From NCBI GenBank assembly GCA_965243625.1, contig CBDEVI010000002.1, positions 1,798,001-1,862,000 of the forward strand: a DNA stretch of 64,000 nt, written 5' to 3'. Position 1 is the stretch's first letter, and each line of letters opens with the position of its first letter. The position numbers and the translations under genes were made by a program. This DNA comes from JAJECS01 sp965243625. GTDB lineage: Bacteria > Chloroflexota > UBA11872. Of the stretch, positions 24,681 through 33,266 are shown in pieces. Under the pieces are notes generated by a model, which was given only the letters and a program-made list of their open reading frames with translations, was not told where the DNA came from and did no database searches.

Positions 24681-25898
24681 CTAGCGTCCGCCCACGCGGC
24701 GCCCGCGCCAGCGTCCGCCTTGACCCGACCAGTGGAGCCGAGCCGAATCCACCGTCATGGCCGTGTAGAGGGCGGCGGTGATGGGCAACGCGAGCGCGAG
24801 GATTGCCGGGGATCGATACCAGCGAAGCATCGGGACCAGCGATGCGGTCATGAGCGCCCACGCCGCCAGGCCGAACGCCAGGAGCAGCGCGGACGGGGCG
24901 ACGGGCAACGCGCCCACGACAGCAATCACGCCGAGGATCGCGGCGACCGGCGGCCACGCGAACACCAGCAGCAGCCCCGCCACCGTTCCGGCCAGGCGCC
25001 AGGCGGTGAAGTCCAACTGGGCGTACGCCGAGCGCGTGACCATGGACCAGATTTCGTCGAGGCCTCGGTAGCGACGCACGCTGTGCACCTCGCGCGAGAG
25101 CCCCAACCAAGTCTTTCCGCCACTCGGTCGACCGTGGTCCTTGATGCGTCGGGCCAGGGCGCAGTCGTCGATGACGGCTCCGGCAATCGACTCGATGCCG
25201 CCGGCGCGCGCCAGGGCGCCGGCCCGGACGAGCATGCAGCCGCCCGCCGCAGCGGCGATGCCGTTCGCGGGATCGTTGGACCAGCGGAAGGGGTAGATCA
25301 TGCCGAAGAACATGACGAATGCCGGAATGAGCAGGTGGTCCCAGGGGGAAGCGACACGGAGCATCGCCATCTGCGAGACCAGGTCGAGGTCGTGGTGAAT
25401 CGCCGCGGCCACGAGGATCCTTGCTGAGTCCGGCGGGTGCCGGATGTCGGCATCGGTGAGGAGAACGAATTCGGGATTGCCGTTCGAGGCGGCCTTCACC
25501 CCGGCGTACATGGCCCAGGTCTTGCCCATCCATCCGGGCGGCCGCGGCTCGTTGGGGATAACCGTCAGGCGGTCGGCGGCGCGGACGTCCGCGGCGATTG
25601 CTCGGGCAGAGTCGGCGGTGGCGTCGACGCTTTCGTCGTCGACGAGAAACACGTGCAGCTCACCGGGATAGTCCTGCGCCAGCAACGCCGGTAGCGTGCG
25701 GGGCAGCACCTCGCTCTCGTTGCGCGCCGGTACGACGACGGCGAGCGCCGGCCACTCGGACGGCGGGGCGGCGGGATCGATTGCCGGCAGGCGAACGTCG
25801 GTGCGCCAGAAGCCGCCGCGCGCCAGGAGCAGCACGAGCCAGGCGACGAGGGCGGCAAGGGCGAGCGCCGCGCCGAGCCAGAGCAGAATCGTCATCAT
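24681..25898 (-). CDS. HpnB-like glycosyltransferase (family 2, membrane)
   Basis: A membrane helix (3-25) precedes a GT2 core with AVVVPARNESEVL, HVFLVDDESVDAT, LLTDADIRHPP and IDDCALARRIK. Three to four further membrane helices occupy residues 290-370. The order and the stretch PPGWMGKTWAMYAG recall the hopanoid-associated glycosyltransferase HpnB, though no squalene-hopene genes are in view. It would transfer a sugar to a membrane lipid from the cytosolic face. The TIM-barrel gene follows closely and might supply or convert a sugar. Confidence 0.82.
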   Translation of the reverse strand: MMTILLWLGAALALAALVAWLVLLLARGGFWRTDVRLPAIDPAAPPSEWPALAVVVPARNESEVLPRTLPALLAQDYPGELHVFLVDDESVDATADSARAIAADVRAADRLTVIPNEPRPPGWMGKTWAMYAGVKAASNGNPEFVLLTDADIRHPPDSARILVAAAIHHDLDLVSQMAMLRVASPWDHLLIPAFVMFFGMIYPFRWSNDPANGIAAAAGGCMLVRAGALARAGGIESIAGAVIDDCALARRIKDHGRPSGGKTWLGLSREVHSVRRYRGLDEIWSMVTRSAYAQLDFTAWRLAGTVAGLLLVFAWPPVAAILGVIAVVGALPVAPSALLLAFGLAAWALMTASLVPMLRWYRSPAILALALPITAALYTAMTVDSARLHWSGQGGRWRGRRVGGR

Positions 25899-25950
25899 GG
25901 TTCGCGGGCTGCAGGGTGTCCGGTCCCGAAGCGTATCCGGGGATTCATAG

Positions 25951-25973
25951 ATTCCCGTCTTCGCGGGAATGAC
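25951..25973. repeat. Short palindromic intergenic repeat
   Basis: ATTCCCGTCTTCGCGGGAAT with a following GAC is a slightly imperfect copy of the 1513-1537 palindrome. It lies in the 258-bp stretch between the HpnB-like gene and the pseudogene. That stretch also holds CTGTCATTCCGAGCCGCAGG-type repeat sequence (read on the minus strand at about 26064-26095) and no intact gene. Confidence 0.65.
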
Positions 25974-26156
25974 GAAGGGTTACTCGAAGGTCTCCCTTCG
26001 CGAGAATGACCGGCCTCCGCCGGCCGCGAGAAGTCGACAGGCGTTTTGCCCACTCACCTGCCCCTTAGATTCCTCGCCTGCGGCTCGGAATGACAGGTCG
26101 GGGGCGGCTCGTAGTGACAACGTGCGCGGGTATGGCGCACGGAGGCTAGAGCGGAG

Positions 26157-26228
26157 CGATCTAGCTTTGACCATCTGGCTGCGGCCGGCATTCCGCCGGC
26201 AGACGAACAGGACCCGCGGGGCGGCCAA
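26157..26228 (-). pseudogene. Truncated arsenate reductase/LMW protein-tyrosine phosphatase remnant
   Basis: From ATG 26228 the peptide begins PRVLFVCRRNAGRSQM, which is the P-loop start (C-x5-R-S) of low-molecular-weight phosphatases and thioredoxin-type arsenate reductases. After about 24 codons the resemblance stops, and the DNA turns into dispersed repeat-like sequence. The open frame continues to 25980 without family features. The normal length is 130-150 residues. It begins 17 bp after phoU, so it once was probably the last gene of the pst operon. It is almost certainly inactive. Confidence 0.7.
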
Positions 26229-26244
26229 GCCGAGGCGTCGCCAG

Positions 26245-26967
26245 CTAGACCCCGACCGGCGGAATCCCGCCGCCGGCGCCGTTGCCGCGCTCGGTGAGGC
26301 GCTTATCCCACCACTCTTGGCGCGTGGGAATCTCGCCCGTGCTGACGAAGATCACGCGCTCGGCGATATTGGTGGCGCGGTCGGCGATGCGCTCGATGTT
26401 GTGCGCGACCCAAATCAGATAGGTCGCGCGCTCGATTTTCTGTGGATCCGCGATCATGTATGTCACGAGCTCGCGGTAGACCTGCTCGTACAGCTCGTCC
26501 ACTTCGTCGTCCCGCTGCCAGACGGCCGATGCGGCTTCCGTGTCGCGGGCCACGAGCGCGTCGAGGCTGTCGCGCATCATCTCGCGGGCGATATCGGTCA
26601 TGCGGGGAATGTCGATCAGGGGCTTGATGGGCGCCTGCTCGCCCATGAGCAGCGTGATCTTGGCGATGCCCTCGGCGTAGTCGCCCATGCGCTCCAGCTC
26701 GTCGGCCACGTGGATGGCTGTGACGAGCTGGCGCAGGTCGCTGGCCATCGGTTGCTGGGTGGCCATGATGTCGATGGCCTGCTCTTCGAGCTGGATCTGG
26801 CGCGCGTCGATCTCGTCGTCGGCGTCAATCACCGACTGGGCCAGAGCGGCGTCGCGAGTCCGCAGAGCTTCCACGGCGCGCTGGACCGCCTTGTCGACCA
26901 TCGATCCGACGAGCAGGATCTCGTCTTGGAGTTCATTCAGACGCTGGACGTATTCCTGGCGCGGCAT
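26245..26967 (-). CDS. phoU: Phosphate signalling protein PhoU
   Basis: The 240-residue all-helical protein contains the duplicated PhoU pattern, with ELERMGDYAEGIAKI in the first half and NIERIADRATNIAERVIF in the second; these bind metal clusters. PhoU restrains the Pst transporter and the sensor kinase when phosphate is plentiful. ATG 26967 is the true start. A much longer frame running upstream belongs to a shadow of pstB. It lies 14 bp after pstB on the same strand. Confidence 0.95.
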   Translation of the reverse strand: MPRQEYVQRLNELQDEILLVGSMVDKAVQRAVEALRTRDAALAQSVIDADDEIDARQIQLEEQAIDIMATQQPMASDLRQLVTAIHVADELERMGDYAEGIAKITLLMGEQAPIKPLIDIPRMTDIAREMMRDSLDALVARDTEAASAVWQRDDEVDELYEQVYRELVTYMIADPQKIERATYLIWVAHNIERIADRATNIAERVIFVSTGEIPTRQEWWDKRLTERGNGAGGGIPPVGV

Positions 26968-26981
26968 GAGCGCCTTCCTCC

Positions 26982-27833
26982 CTAGCCGAATCGACCGGTG
27001 ATGTAGTCCTCGGTGCGCTGGTCGGACGGTGTGGTAAAGAGCCGCTGGGTTTCGTCGACCTCGACGAGCGAGCCCGCGCCATGCGCATCGAGCATGAAGA
27101 AGGCCGTGCGGTCGGAGACGCGAGCAGCCTGCTGCATGTTGTGGGTGACGATCACGATGGTGTAGTTCTCGCGCAGCTCGCGGATGAGGTCCTCGATGCG
27201 GGTGGTGGCGATGGGGTCGAGCGCCGAACAGGGTTCGTCCATGAGGATCACGTCCGGCTCGACCGCCAGCGCCCGCGCGATGCAGAGCCGTTGCTGCTGT
27301 CCGCCGGAGAGCTCGAGACCGCTCCGCTTGAGAATGTCCTTGACCTCGTCCCAGAGCGCCGCCTGTCGCAGCGAGTGCTCGACGAGCTCGTCCATCGAGC
27401 CGCGGTAGCCGTTGACCTTGGGCCCGTAGGCGATGTTGTCGTAGATGGACTTGGGGAACGGGTTCGGCTTCTGGAACACCATGCCGATGCGACGCCGCAT
27501 CTGCACCGGATCGACGTTGCGGGCGTAGATGTCTTCGCCATCGAAAATGACCCGGCCCTCGACGCGAGCGCTCGAAATGAGGTCGTTCATCCGGTTTAGG
27601 CAACGCAGATAGGTGCTCTTGCCGCAACCGGACGGGCCGATGATAGCCATCACTTCGTGCTGCGGAATGTTGAGGGAAATACCCGAGAGCGCCATCGTGT
27701 TGCCGTACCAGAACTTCAGGTTCTCGGTGACCAGCACATCGGGCTTGGCCGGGCCGTTGACAGCAGTGGAATCGTCTGCCGAAATATTTGCCCCAACCTC
27801 TGGGGTCCGAGTGCCCGCCGGTCTGGTCCCCAT
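26982..27833 (-). CDS. pstB: Phosphate ABC transporter ATP-binding protein
   Basis: Walker A GPSGCGKST, the signature LSGGQQQR, Walker B VILMDEPCSALDP and a switch histidine in VTHNM are all present. FWYGNTMAL at the start of the ATPase domain and the LNRMNDL stretch after Walker A are specific to PstB. The N-terminus has about 35 extra residues before the ATPase core. The start overlaps the pstA stop (TGATG). It powers high-affinity phosphate import with PstA and PstC. Confidence 0.96.
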   Translation of the reverse strand: MGTRPAGTRTPEVGANISADDSTAVNGPAKPDVLVTENLKFWYGNTMALSGISLNIPQHEVMAIIGPSGCGKSTYLRCLNRMNDLISSARVEGRVIFDGEDIYARNVDPVQMRRRIGMVFQKPNPFPKSIYDNIAYGPKVNGYRGSMDELVEHSLRQAALWDEVKDILKRSGLELSGGQQQRLCIARALAVEPDVILMDEPCSALDPIATTRIEDLIRELRENYTIVIVTHNMQQAARVSDRTAFFMLDAHGAGSLVEVDETQRLFTTPSDQRTEDYITGRFG

Positions 27834-28714
27834 CAGTCAAACCTCCGCTGCAGTCGGAATCGGACGAAGAGCGCGATCGAGTTTGCGAGCAACAACACAA
27901 TCAGCAGAATCACGATTCCCCCAGCGGCCAAGTCGCTGAAGCCCTCTTGGGGCAGCGAGACCCAATTGAAGATCTGAATTGGGAGGACGGTGAAGAGGTC
28001 CATCGGGCCGGAGGGATCGAACGCGATATAGGTCAGCGCCCCAATCGTAATCAAGGGGGCGGTTTCGCCGATGGCGCGCGCCAACGCCAGGATCGTCCCG
28101 GTGAGAATGCCGCCGCCCGCCGCCGGCAATACCGTGCGGAATACCGTCTGCCACTTGGTGGCGCCCAGGGCATATGACGCCTCGCGCTGGCTGTCCGGCA
28201 CCGCTCGTATCGCCTCGCGCGAGGCGACGATGATGAGCGGCAGGATCAAGAGCGCCATCGTCATGGCCCCCGCCATAAGACTGCGGCCGAGCGCGAACCA
28301 GCGAACGAATAGACCCAAGCCGAGCAGCCCGTAGACGACCGACGGAACCCCGGCGAGGTTGGCGATGTTGAGCTGGATAAACCGCGTCAGCCAATTGTTG
28401 GGCGCGTATTCCTCGAGATAGACGGCTGCGCCGACGCCAAGCGGGAAGGCGATGATGGCCGTCAGCACCAGCAGCCACAGCGTGCCCAGGAGGGCAGATC
28501 GCAGCCCGGCGTCCTCGGGGAAACGCGACGGGTAGCTCGTCAGGAAGTGGCCGTCGACTTGCGCGCCGCCGTCGCCAAACACGTCAACCAGGAGCGCCAC
28601 AAGCACGGCGATGCCGAGCAACGTGGACACGATGGTCAGCAGGGCAAAGACGCGTCCAATCGCGTTGCGCTGCCGGATGCGCGGGCGCCAGCGCGTCGCC
28701 GCGTCCCGCGTCAT
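27833..28714 (-). CDS. pstA: Phosphate ABC transporter permease PstA
   Basis: The 293-residue permease has six predicted membrane segments and the ABC-permease EAA loop around REASYALGATKWQTVFRTVL. GVGAAVYLEEYAP and NIANLAGVPSVVYGLLGLG are PstA hallmarks. It overlaps pstC by four bases upstream and pstB by one base downstream, so the three are translated as a set. Confidence 0.95.
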   Translation of the reverse strand: MTRDAATRWRPRIRQRNAIGRVFALLTIVSTLLGIAVLVALLVDVFGDGGAQVDGHFLTSYPSRFPEDAGLRSALLGTLWLLVLTAIIAFPLGVGAAVYLEEYAPNNWLTRFIQLNIANLAGVPSVVYGLLGLGLFVRWFALGRSLMAGAMTMALLILPLIIVASREAIRAVPDSQREASYALGATKWQTVFRTVLPAAGGGILTGTILALARAIGETAPLITIGALTYIAFDPSGPMDLFTVLPIQIFNWVSLPQEGFSDLAAGGIVILLIVLLLANSIALFVRFRLQRRFD

Positions 28715-29643
28715 TCATACACCTCGCGATAGCGGCGCACGATCCAGTCGCTCAGGATGTTCATCACGAACGTCATGAGGAACAAGAGCGTGCCCACGGC
28801 GAAGAGCGTGCGGTATTCGATGGTGTCCTGTGGCGTGTCGCCCAGGCTGACCTGCACGATATAGGCCGTCATCGTCTCCATCGAGGAGAGCAGATCGAAG
28901 CCGACCTTGGGCTGCAGCCCGGCGGCGATCGACACGATCATCGTTTCGCCAATGGCCCGCGACACCGACAGGATGATCGCGGCGAGGATTCCGGACAGGG
29001 CCGCCGGGACGACCACGCGAGTCGTCACCTGAAACTTCGTGGCGCCGAGGGCGAACGCGCCTTCGCGCAAGGCGCGGGGAACGACGCGCAAGGCGTCCTC
29101 GCTGATCGAGGCCATCATGGGCAGAATCATGAACCCCATGACGATGCCCGCGCTGAGCACGTTGAAGACCTGCGTCTGCGGGAATATGTCCCGCAAGATC
29201 GGTGTGACGAAGAGCAGCGCGAAGTACCCGTAGACGACCGTTGGAATGCCGGCCAAGACTTCCAGAATCGGCTTGATGGCGGCGCGCACGCGCGCGGGCG
29301 CGTATTCGCTGAGGAAAATGGCGCTCATCAGCCCGATCGGAACGGCTACGACGACGGCGACCAACGCCACGACAAGCGTGCCGTTGACCAACGGCAGGAC
29401 GCCAAATGACTGGGAAACGAAGAGCGGCGTCCACCGCGTTCCGGTGAGGAAGTCGACGATCGGAGTCTCGCGGAAGAACGCCAGCGTCTCGCCGAGCAGC
29501 GTGAAGATGATGCCGGCGGTGGTGAGAATCGACACCGCGGCACAGAGAAACAGCACGCTATGGATGCCGCGCTCGATGAGTGCGCGGCGGCGCCGCGGCG
29601 CGAATTGCGAGCGAACGTGAGGAGCGCCCGTAGAGCCGTTCAC
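28711..29643 (-). CDS. pstC: Phosphate ABC transporter permease PstC
   Basis: FLSEYAPARVR, EVLAGIPTVVYGYFAL and the EAA-type REGAFALGATKFQVTTRVV identify PstC, the partner of PstA in the membrane channel. Six membrane helices fit the hydrophobic profile of the 310 residues. The start is GTG 29643. A 172-bp gap with a GC-rich inverted region (about 29736-29772, GCCGGCTCC...GGAGCCGGC) separates it from pstS and may reduce transcription after the binding protein. Confidence 0.95.
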   Translation of the reverse strand: MNGSTGAPHVRSQFAPRRRRALIERGIHSVLFLCAAVSILTTAGIIFTLLGETLAFFRETPIVDFLTGTRWTPLFVSQSFGVLPLVNGTLVVALVAVVVAVPIGLMSAIFLSEYAPARVRAAIKPILEVLAGIPTVVYGYFALLFVTPILRDIFPQTQVFNVLSAGIVMGFMILPMMASISEDALRVVPRALREGAFALGATKFQVTTRVVVPAALSGILAAIILSVSRAIGETMIVSIAAGLQPKVGFDLLSSMETMTAYIVQVSLGDTPQDTIEYRTLFAVGTLLFLMTFVMNILSDWIVRRYREVYE

Positions 29644-29815
29644 GTCTGGTGCGACGGGTGTCCGCCAGTGAGGCGCGCGCCAAGCCTACGGGACAAGTTG
29701 GTGCTCACCGACGCGCCAAAGCCCCGGATGGCCGGCTCCCCCCACCCGCGAAGGTGCGGGAGCCGGCGCGCTGCGAGCAGAGTGGGGAGGTTCTGCAACG
29801 CTCGGGGAATCGGAG

Positions 29816-30907
29816 TTAGCTCAGCAGGTCTTCGAGCGACACGCCGACCTTGGCGCCTTCGCCCTCGAAGATTGAGCCCGTGACGCGGTTGTTGAACCGC
29901 GCCAGGGCCAGGTCGTAGATGTTCGGCGGTAGCTCCACGTAGCCCACGTCGCCAGCCAGCGCGCCCGCGTTCTTCATGTAGAACTCGATGAACGTCTGCA
30001 CTTCCGGCCGCTCCGCCGCCGGCACCGAGATGTAGAGGAACAGCGGCCGCGACAGCGGCTGATAGGCGCCCGTGTTCACGGTCTCCGGCGTGGGCGCCAC
30101 GCAACCGTCGCCGCCGTCCACCGACACCAGCTTCAGCTTGTCCTTGTTGGCCGCGTAGTAGGCCAGCCCGAAGAATCCGGTCGCGCTGCGGTCGCCCGCA
30201 ATCCCCTGCACCAGCACGTTGTCGTCTTCACTCGGCGTGAAGTCGCCCCGGCTCGCGCCTTCCTCTCCCACGATCGCGTCGGTGAAATAGTCGTAGGTTC
30301 CGGAGTCCACCCCGGGGCCGTAGAGGATTAGCGGCTCGTCGGGGAAGCCGTCGCGCACCTGCGACCAACTCGTGATGGTGTCCTCGGCCGCGGGTTCCCA
30401 GATCATCCGCAGCTCGTCGACTGTCAGGCAGTCCACGAAGTCGTTCGCCGGGTTCGCCAGCACGGCCAGCCCGTCGAAGGCCACCGGCACTTCCACGAAG
30501 TCGATGCCGTTGGATTGGCAGGTCTCGATTTCAGAAGCCTTGATCGGCCGCGAGGCGTTGGAGATGTCCGTCTCGCCCACGCAGAACTTCTTGAAGCCCG
30601 CGCCGCTGCCGGACACGCCAACCGGCACCCGAACGTCGGGGAACTGGCTGCGGAACTCTTCCGCCACGGCCTGCGTCACCGGACCCACGGTGCTCGACCC
30701 GTCCGCCAAAATCATTCCCGTCATGGGGCCCGCCGGCGCGGGAACCGTGACGATCTTCGTGGCAACGGCCTCTTTGGTGGCGACCCTCTGGACCGCCTCG
30801 GTCGCCTCGTCCGGCTCGCCGCAGGCGGACAGAAGCGCCGCAGCGCCCGCGCCGAGCAGTCCGACTCCCATGGCCTTGACTACGTGTCGTCTGGCCAGCT
30901 TGGCCAC
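29816..30907 (-). CDS. pstS: Phosphate-binding lipoprotein PstS
   Basis: An ARRHVVKAMG twin-arginine-like start is followed by a hydrophobic stretch and the lipobox LLSAC (Cys 29). ILADGSSTVGPVTQAVAEEF begins the periplasmic-binding fold, as in PstS and SphX. The mature protein would be lipid-anchored and deliver phosphate to PstCA. GTG 30907 has GGGAGG upstream. It is the first gene of the transporter operon, with a likely Pho-type site upstream at 30998-31014. Confidence 0.93.
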   Translation of the reverse strand: MAKLARRHVVKAMGVGLLGAGAAALLSACGEPDEATEAVQRVATKEAVATKIVTVPAPAGPMTGMILADGSSTVGPVTQAVAEEFRSQFPDVRVPVGVSGSGAGFKKFCVGETDISNASRPIKASEIETCQSNGIDFVEVPVAFDGLAVLANPANDFVDCLTVDELRMIWEPAAEDTITSWSQVRDGFPDEPLILYGPGVDSGTYDYFTDAIVGEEGASRGDFTPSEDDNVLVQGIAGDRSATGFFGLAYYAANKDKLKLVSVDGGDGCVAPTPETVNTGAYQPLSRPLFLYISVPAAERPEVQTFIEFYMKNAGALAGDVGYVELPPNIYDLALARFNNRVTGSIFEGEGAKVGVSLEDLLS

Positions 30908-30997
30908 TCGTGCCTCCCGCTCCTGGGACTCGCGCGGCTAACCATGAGCCGCAATGAGCAAAGTAGGAGGCTGGCCTAAAGCGACGCTCGCAGAGCT

Positions 30998-31014
30998 TAA
31001 GCGGGGATTAAGCG
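30998..31014 (-). promoter_or_regulatory. Putative Pho-box-like direct repeats upstream of pstS
   Basis: On the minus strand GCTTAA occurs twice, at 11-bp spacing (30998-31003 and 31009-31014), about 100 bp upstream of the pstS start. OmpR/PhoB-family regulators bind direct repeats at this period. A response regulator of that family is encoded 1.4 kb upstream. The consensus in this lineage is unknown to me. Confidence 0.45.
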
Positions 31015-31030
31015 CGAGCTTAGAGTTCGA

Positions 31031-32404
31031 TTAATTCTCGTCAGCGACCGGCAGCGCCACGGCAAACACCGAACCCCGGTGTGGACCGTCGGACTCGGCC
31101 CAGATGCGGCCGCCGTGCTGCAGCGCGGTGTGCTTGGCAATGGCCAGTCCGAGCCCGGCGCCCTCGCCGGCGCGCGACGGATCGATCTTGTAGAAGCGCT
31201 CGAAGACGCGAGGAAGCTCTTCGGGCTCGATCCCGACGCCGGAGTCTTGCACGCGAACGACCGCATCGCCGTTCTCGGCCTGGACGCTCACGCGCACCTG
31301 TCCACCCGGCGGCGTGAACTTGATGGCGTTGTGCAAGAGATTGACCACCATGCGGTCGGTTTGCTCCGGGTCGGCGCTGACGGTGAGCCTGGCGCCGGGC
31401 GAGTCGACATCGAGCCTGACGCCGCCGCGCTCGGCCTGAGGGCGCAATCGCTCGGCGGACTGCCGCACCAAGTCGCCCAGGTTGATGCGCTCGAACTGCC
31501 GGGACATGCGACCGGCCTCGGCAGCGGCCAGATCGAGCAGCTCCGCGGTCATGGCGGCCAGCCGATCGATCTCACCATCGATGCGTCGCAGAAAGTCCGT
31601 GCGCAGATCCGGATCGTCCGCCGCACCGGCCTGCAGCGACTCGACCAGGGCCCGGAGCGACGTGACCGGCGTGCGCAGCTCGTGAGAAACGTTGGCCACA
31701 AAGTCGCGCCGCGCCGCCGCCGTGGCCCGAACCTCCGTGAGGTCATGCAGCACGAGGACGATGTGCCGCATGTCGCCCAGTCGGATGGGAGTGGCGAGGA
31801 CCTGGACGGATCGCCCGTGCGGTCCGACCGCGACCAGCGACTCGCTCACGGTGTCGTCGGCGGTGCGGGCGCGCTGGCAGGCCGCCACGAGCTCGTGGTC
31901 GCGCAGGGCGTCGGGCAACGAACGCCCCGGCGCGTTCTCGGCGTCGACGTTGAGGAGCGAACCGGCCGCAGGATTCATCAGCGCCACGGCCTCCTCCTCG
32001 TCGACGATGACAACGCCGTCGGTCATGGCGCTGAGAACCGCCTTGAGCTGGGCGTGGCTTTGCCGAATGGCCCGAAGCCGGATGTCGAGGAGGAGCGCGG
32101 CTTCGTTGAACATCCGGGCCAACTCGGCGGTCCCGGCCCCTTCCGCGGGAACGATGGGCGCGGCCTCCCCGCCGGTCGCACGGGCGAGCCCATCCCGCAC
32201 GGCGGCAATCGTGCGCATGGGCAGGCGCATGACGTGGACGGTGAGCGCCGCGCCAACGCCCACGCCAACGGCAAGTCCCACCGCGACCCAGCCCGCGAGG
32301 CCGGATGGCGATTCGCCGCCGGCGGCCAGCGCAATCCACACCGTCACTACGCCGGCGAGCACGGCACTCGCGCCGCCGAGCATGAGCCGCGTGCGGAGCC
32401 CCAT
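31031..32404 (-). CDS. PhoR/SenX3-like sensor histidine kinase
   Basis: Two N-terminal membrane helices (about 7-29 and 36-58) lead into a HAMP-like linker and a PAS domain (about 120-220, VLSAMTDGVVIVDEEE). The HisKA domain carries the phosphorylated His in FVANVSHELRTPV, and the ATPase domain has NLLHNAIKF and GIEPEELPRVFERFYK. There is virtually no extracytoplasmic sensor loop, so it probably senses transport state through PhoU/Pst, as in PhoR. The response regulator gene ends 11 bp upstream, and the pst operon follows. Confidence 0.93.
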   Translation of the reverse strand: MGLRTRLMLGGASAVLAGVVTVWIALAAGGESPSGLAGWVAVGLAVGVGVGAALTVHVMRLPMRTIAAVRDGLARATGGEAAPIVPAEGAGTAELARMFNEAALLLDIRLRAIRQSHAQLKAVLSAMTDGVVIVDEEEAVALMNPAAGSLLNVDAENAPGRSLPDALRDHELVAACQRARTADDTVSESLVAVGPHGRSVQVLATPIRLGDMRHIVLVLHDLTEVRATAAARRDFVANVSHELRTPVTSLRALVESLQAGAADDPDLRTDFLRRIDGEIDRLAAMTAELLDLAAAEAGRMSRQFERINLGDLVRQSAERLRPQAERGGVRLDVDSPGARLTVSADPEQTDRMVVNLLHNAIKFTPPGGQVRVSVQAENGDAVVRVQDSGVGIEPEELPRVFERFYKIDPSRAGEGAGLGLAIAKHTALQHGGRIWAESDGPHRGSVFAVALPVADEN

Positions 32405-32415
32405 GACGACTTCTC

Positions 32416-33105
32416 CTAGGGGACGAACCTGTAGCCGACGCCGCGAAGCGTCTGAATCCGACGAGGGTTCGAAGGGTCATCCTCGATGCGGGTGCGCAGG
32501 CTGCGAACGTGAACCGCCACCGTGCGCGTGTCGCTGGTCGGCGCGTAGCCCCAGACGCGCTCGATGAGCCGCTCGGCCGAAAAGACGTGGCCGGCGTGGC
32601 GCATTAGAAAGGCGAGCAGCTCGAACTCCTTGGGCTTGAGTTGCACCGGACGGCCGTCGACCTCAACGCTGCGGTCGGGGATTGAGAGGCGAACACCGGC
32701 GGCCTCGAGCAGGTGAGCGTCCTGCCGGGACGCGGCAACTTCCGCCCGGAGCAACTGCCGGCGCCGCAACATGGCGCGGGTGCGCGCGATGAGCTCGCGC
32801 ATCGAGAAGGGCTTGGTCAGGTAGTCGTCGGCGCCGATCTCGAGGCCGACGACGCGATCGATCTCGTCGTCTCGGGCCGTGAGCATGAGGATGGGCACCG
32901 AGCTGCGGCGACGAATCTGCCGGCAGACATCCAGTCCATCCATGCCCGGCAGCATCAGGTCCAGGATGATCAAATCGGGGTCCGAGGTGAGGGCCAGATC
33001 CAGCGCTTCCTCGCCGTCGCTGGCCGTCTCGACAGCGTAGTGCTCCCGGCGTAGGTTGTAGGTCAGGGCCGCACGGAGACTGGCCTCATCGTCAACCACG
33101 AGCAC
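32416..33105 (-). CDS. PhoB/RegX3-like response regulator (OmpR family)
   Basis: The receiver domain has VVDDEAS, the phosphorylated Asp in LIILDLMLPGMDG, a Thr in MLTARD and Lys in YLTKPF. The C-terminal winged helix has LKPKEFELLAFLM and SDTRTVAVHVRSLRTRIE. It probably controls the pst genes in response to the adjacent kinase. GTG 33105 is the first canonical start but begins right at the first beta strand. An in-frame ATC at 33133-33135, six bases after AGGGTGA, would give a normal N-terminus. Confidence 0.93.
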   Translation of the reverse strand: MLVVDDEASLRAALTYNLRREHYAVETASDGEEALDLALTSDPDLIILDLMLPGMDGLDVCRQIRRRSSVPILMLTARDDEIDRVVGLEIGADDYLTKPFSMRELIARTRAMLRRRQLLRAEVAASRQDAHLLEAAGVRLSIPDRSVEVDGRPVQLKPKEFELLAFLMRHAGHVFSAERLIERVWGYAPTSDTRTVAVHVRSLRTRIEDDPSNPRRIQTLRGVGYRFVP

Positions 33106-33266
33106 GCGCGGCGGGTTGGCATCCGAAGTGTCGATAGCGGTTCACCCTGGAGACCAATGCAGCCAATGGTAGGCCCATCGCGCCCCCGCCGACACATTGG
33201 GCCGAGCGGTCGCGCCGCCGACGCGTGGGCAATCCGGAGCTAGTGGCCGTGCCGTTGCCCAGCCAC

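Noticed and set aside
25980..26156. Rest of the open frame after the arsenate reductase remnant
   Set aside because: The translation has no family features and overlaps dispersed repeat sequence, so it is not counted as coding.
26968..27900. Long frame joined upstream to phoU
   Set aside because: It is an out-of-frame reading of pstB fused to the phoU frame; phoU begins at ATG 26967.
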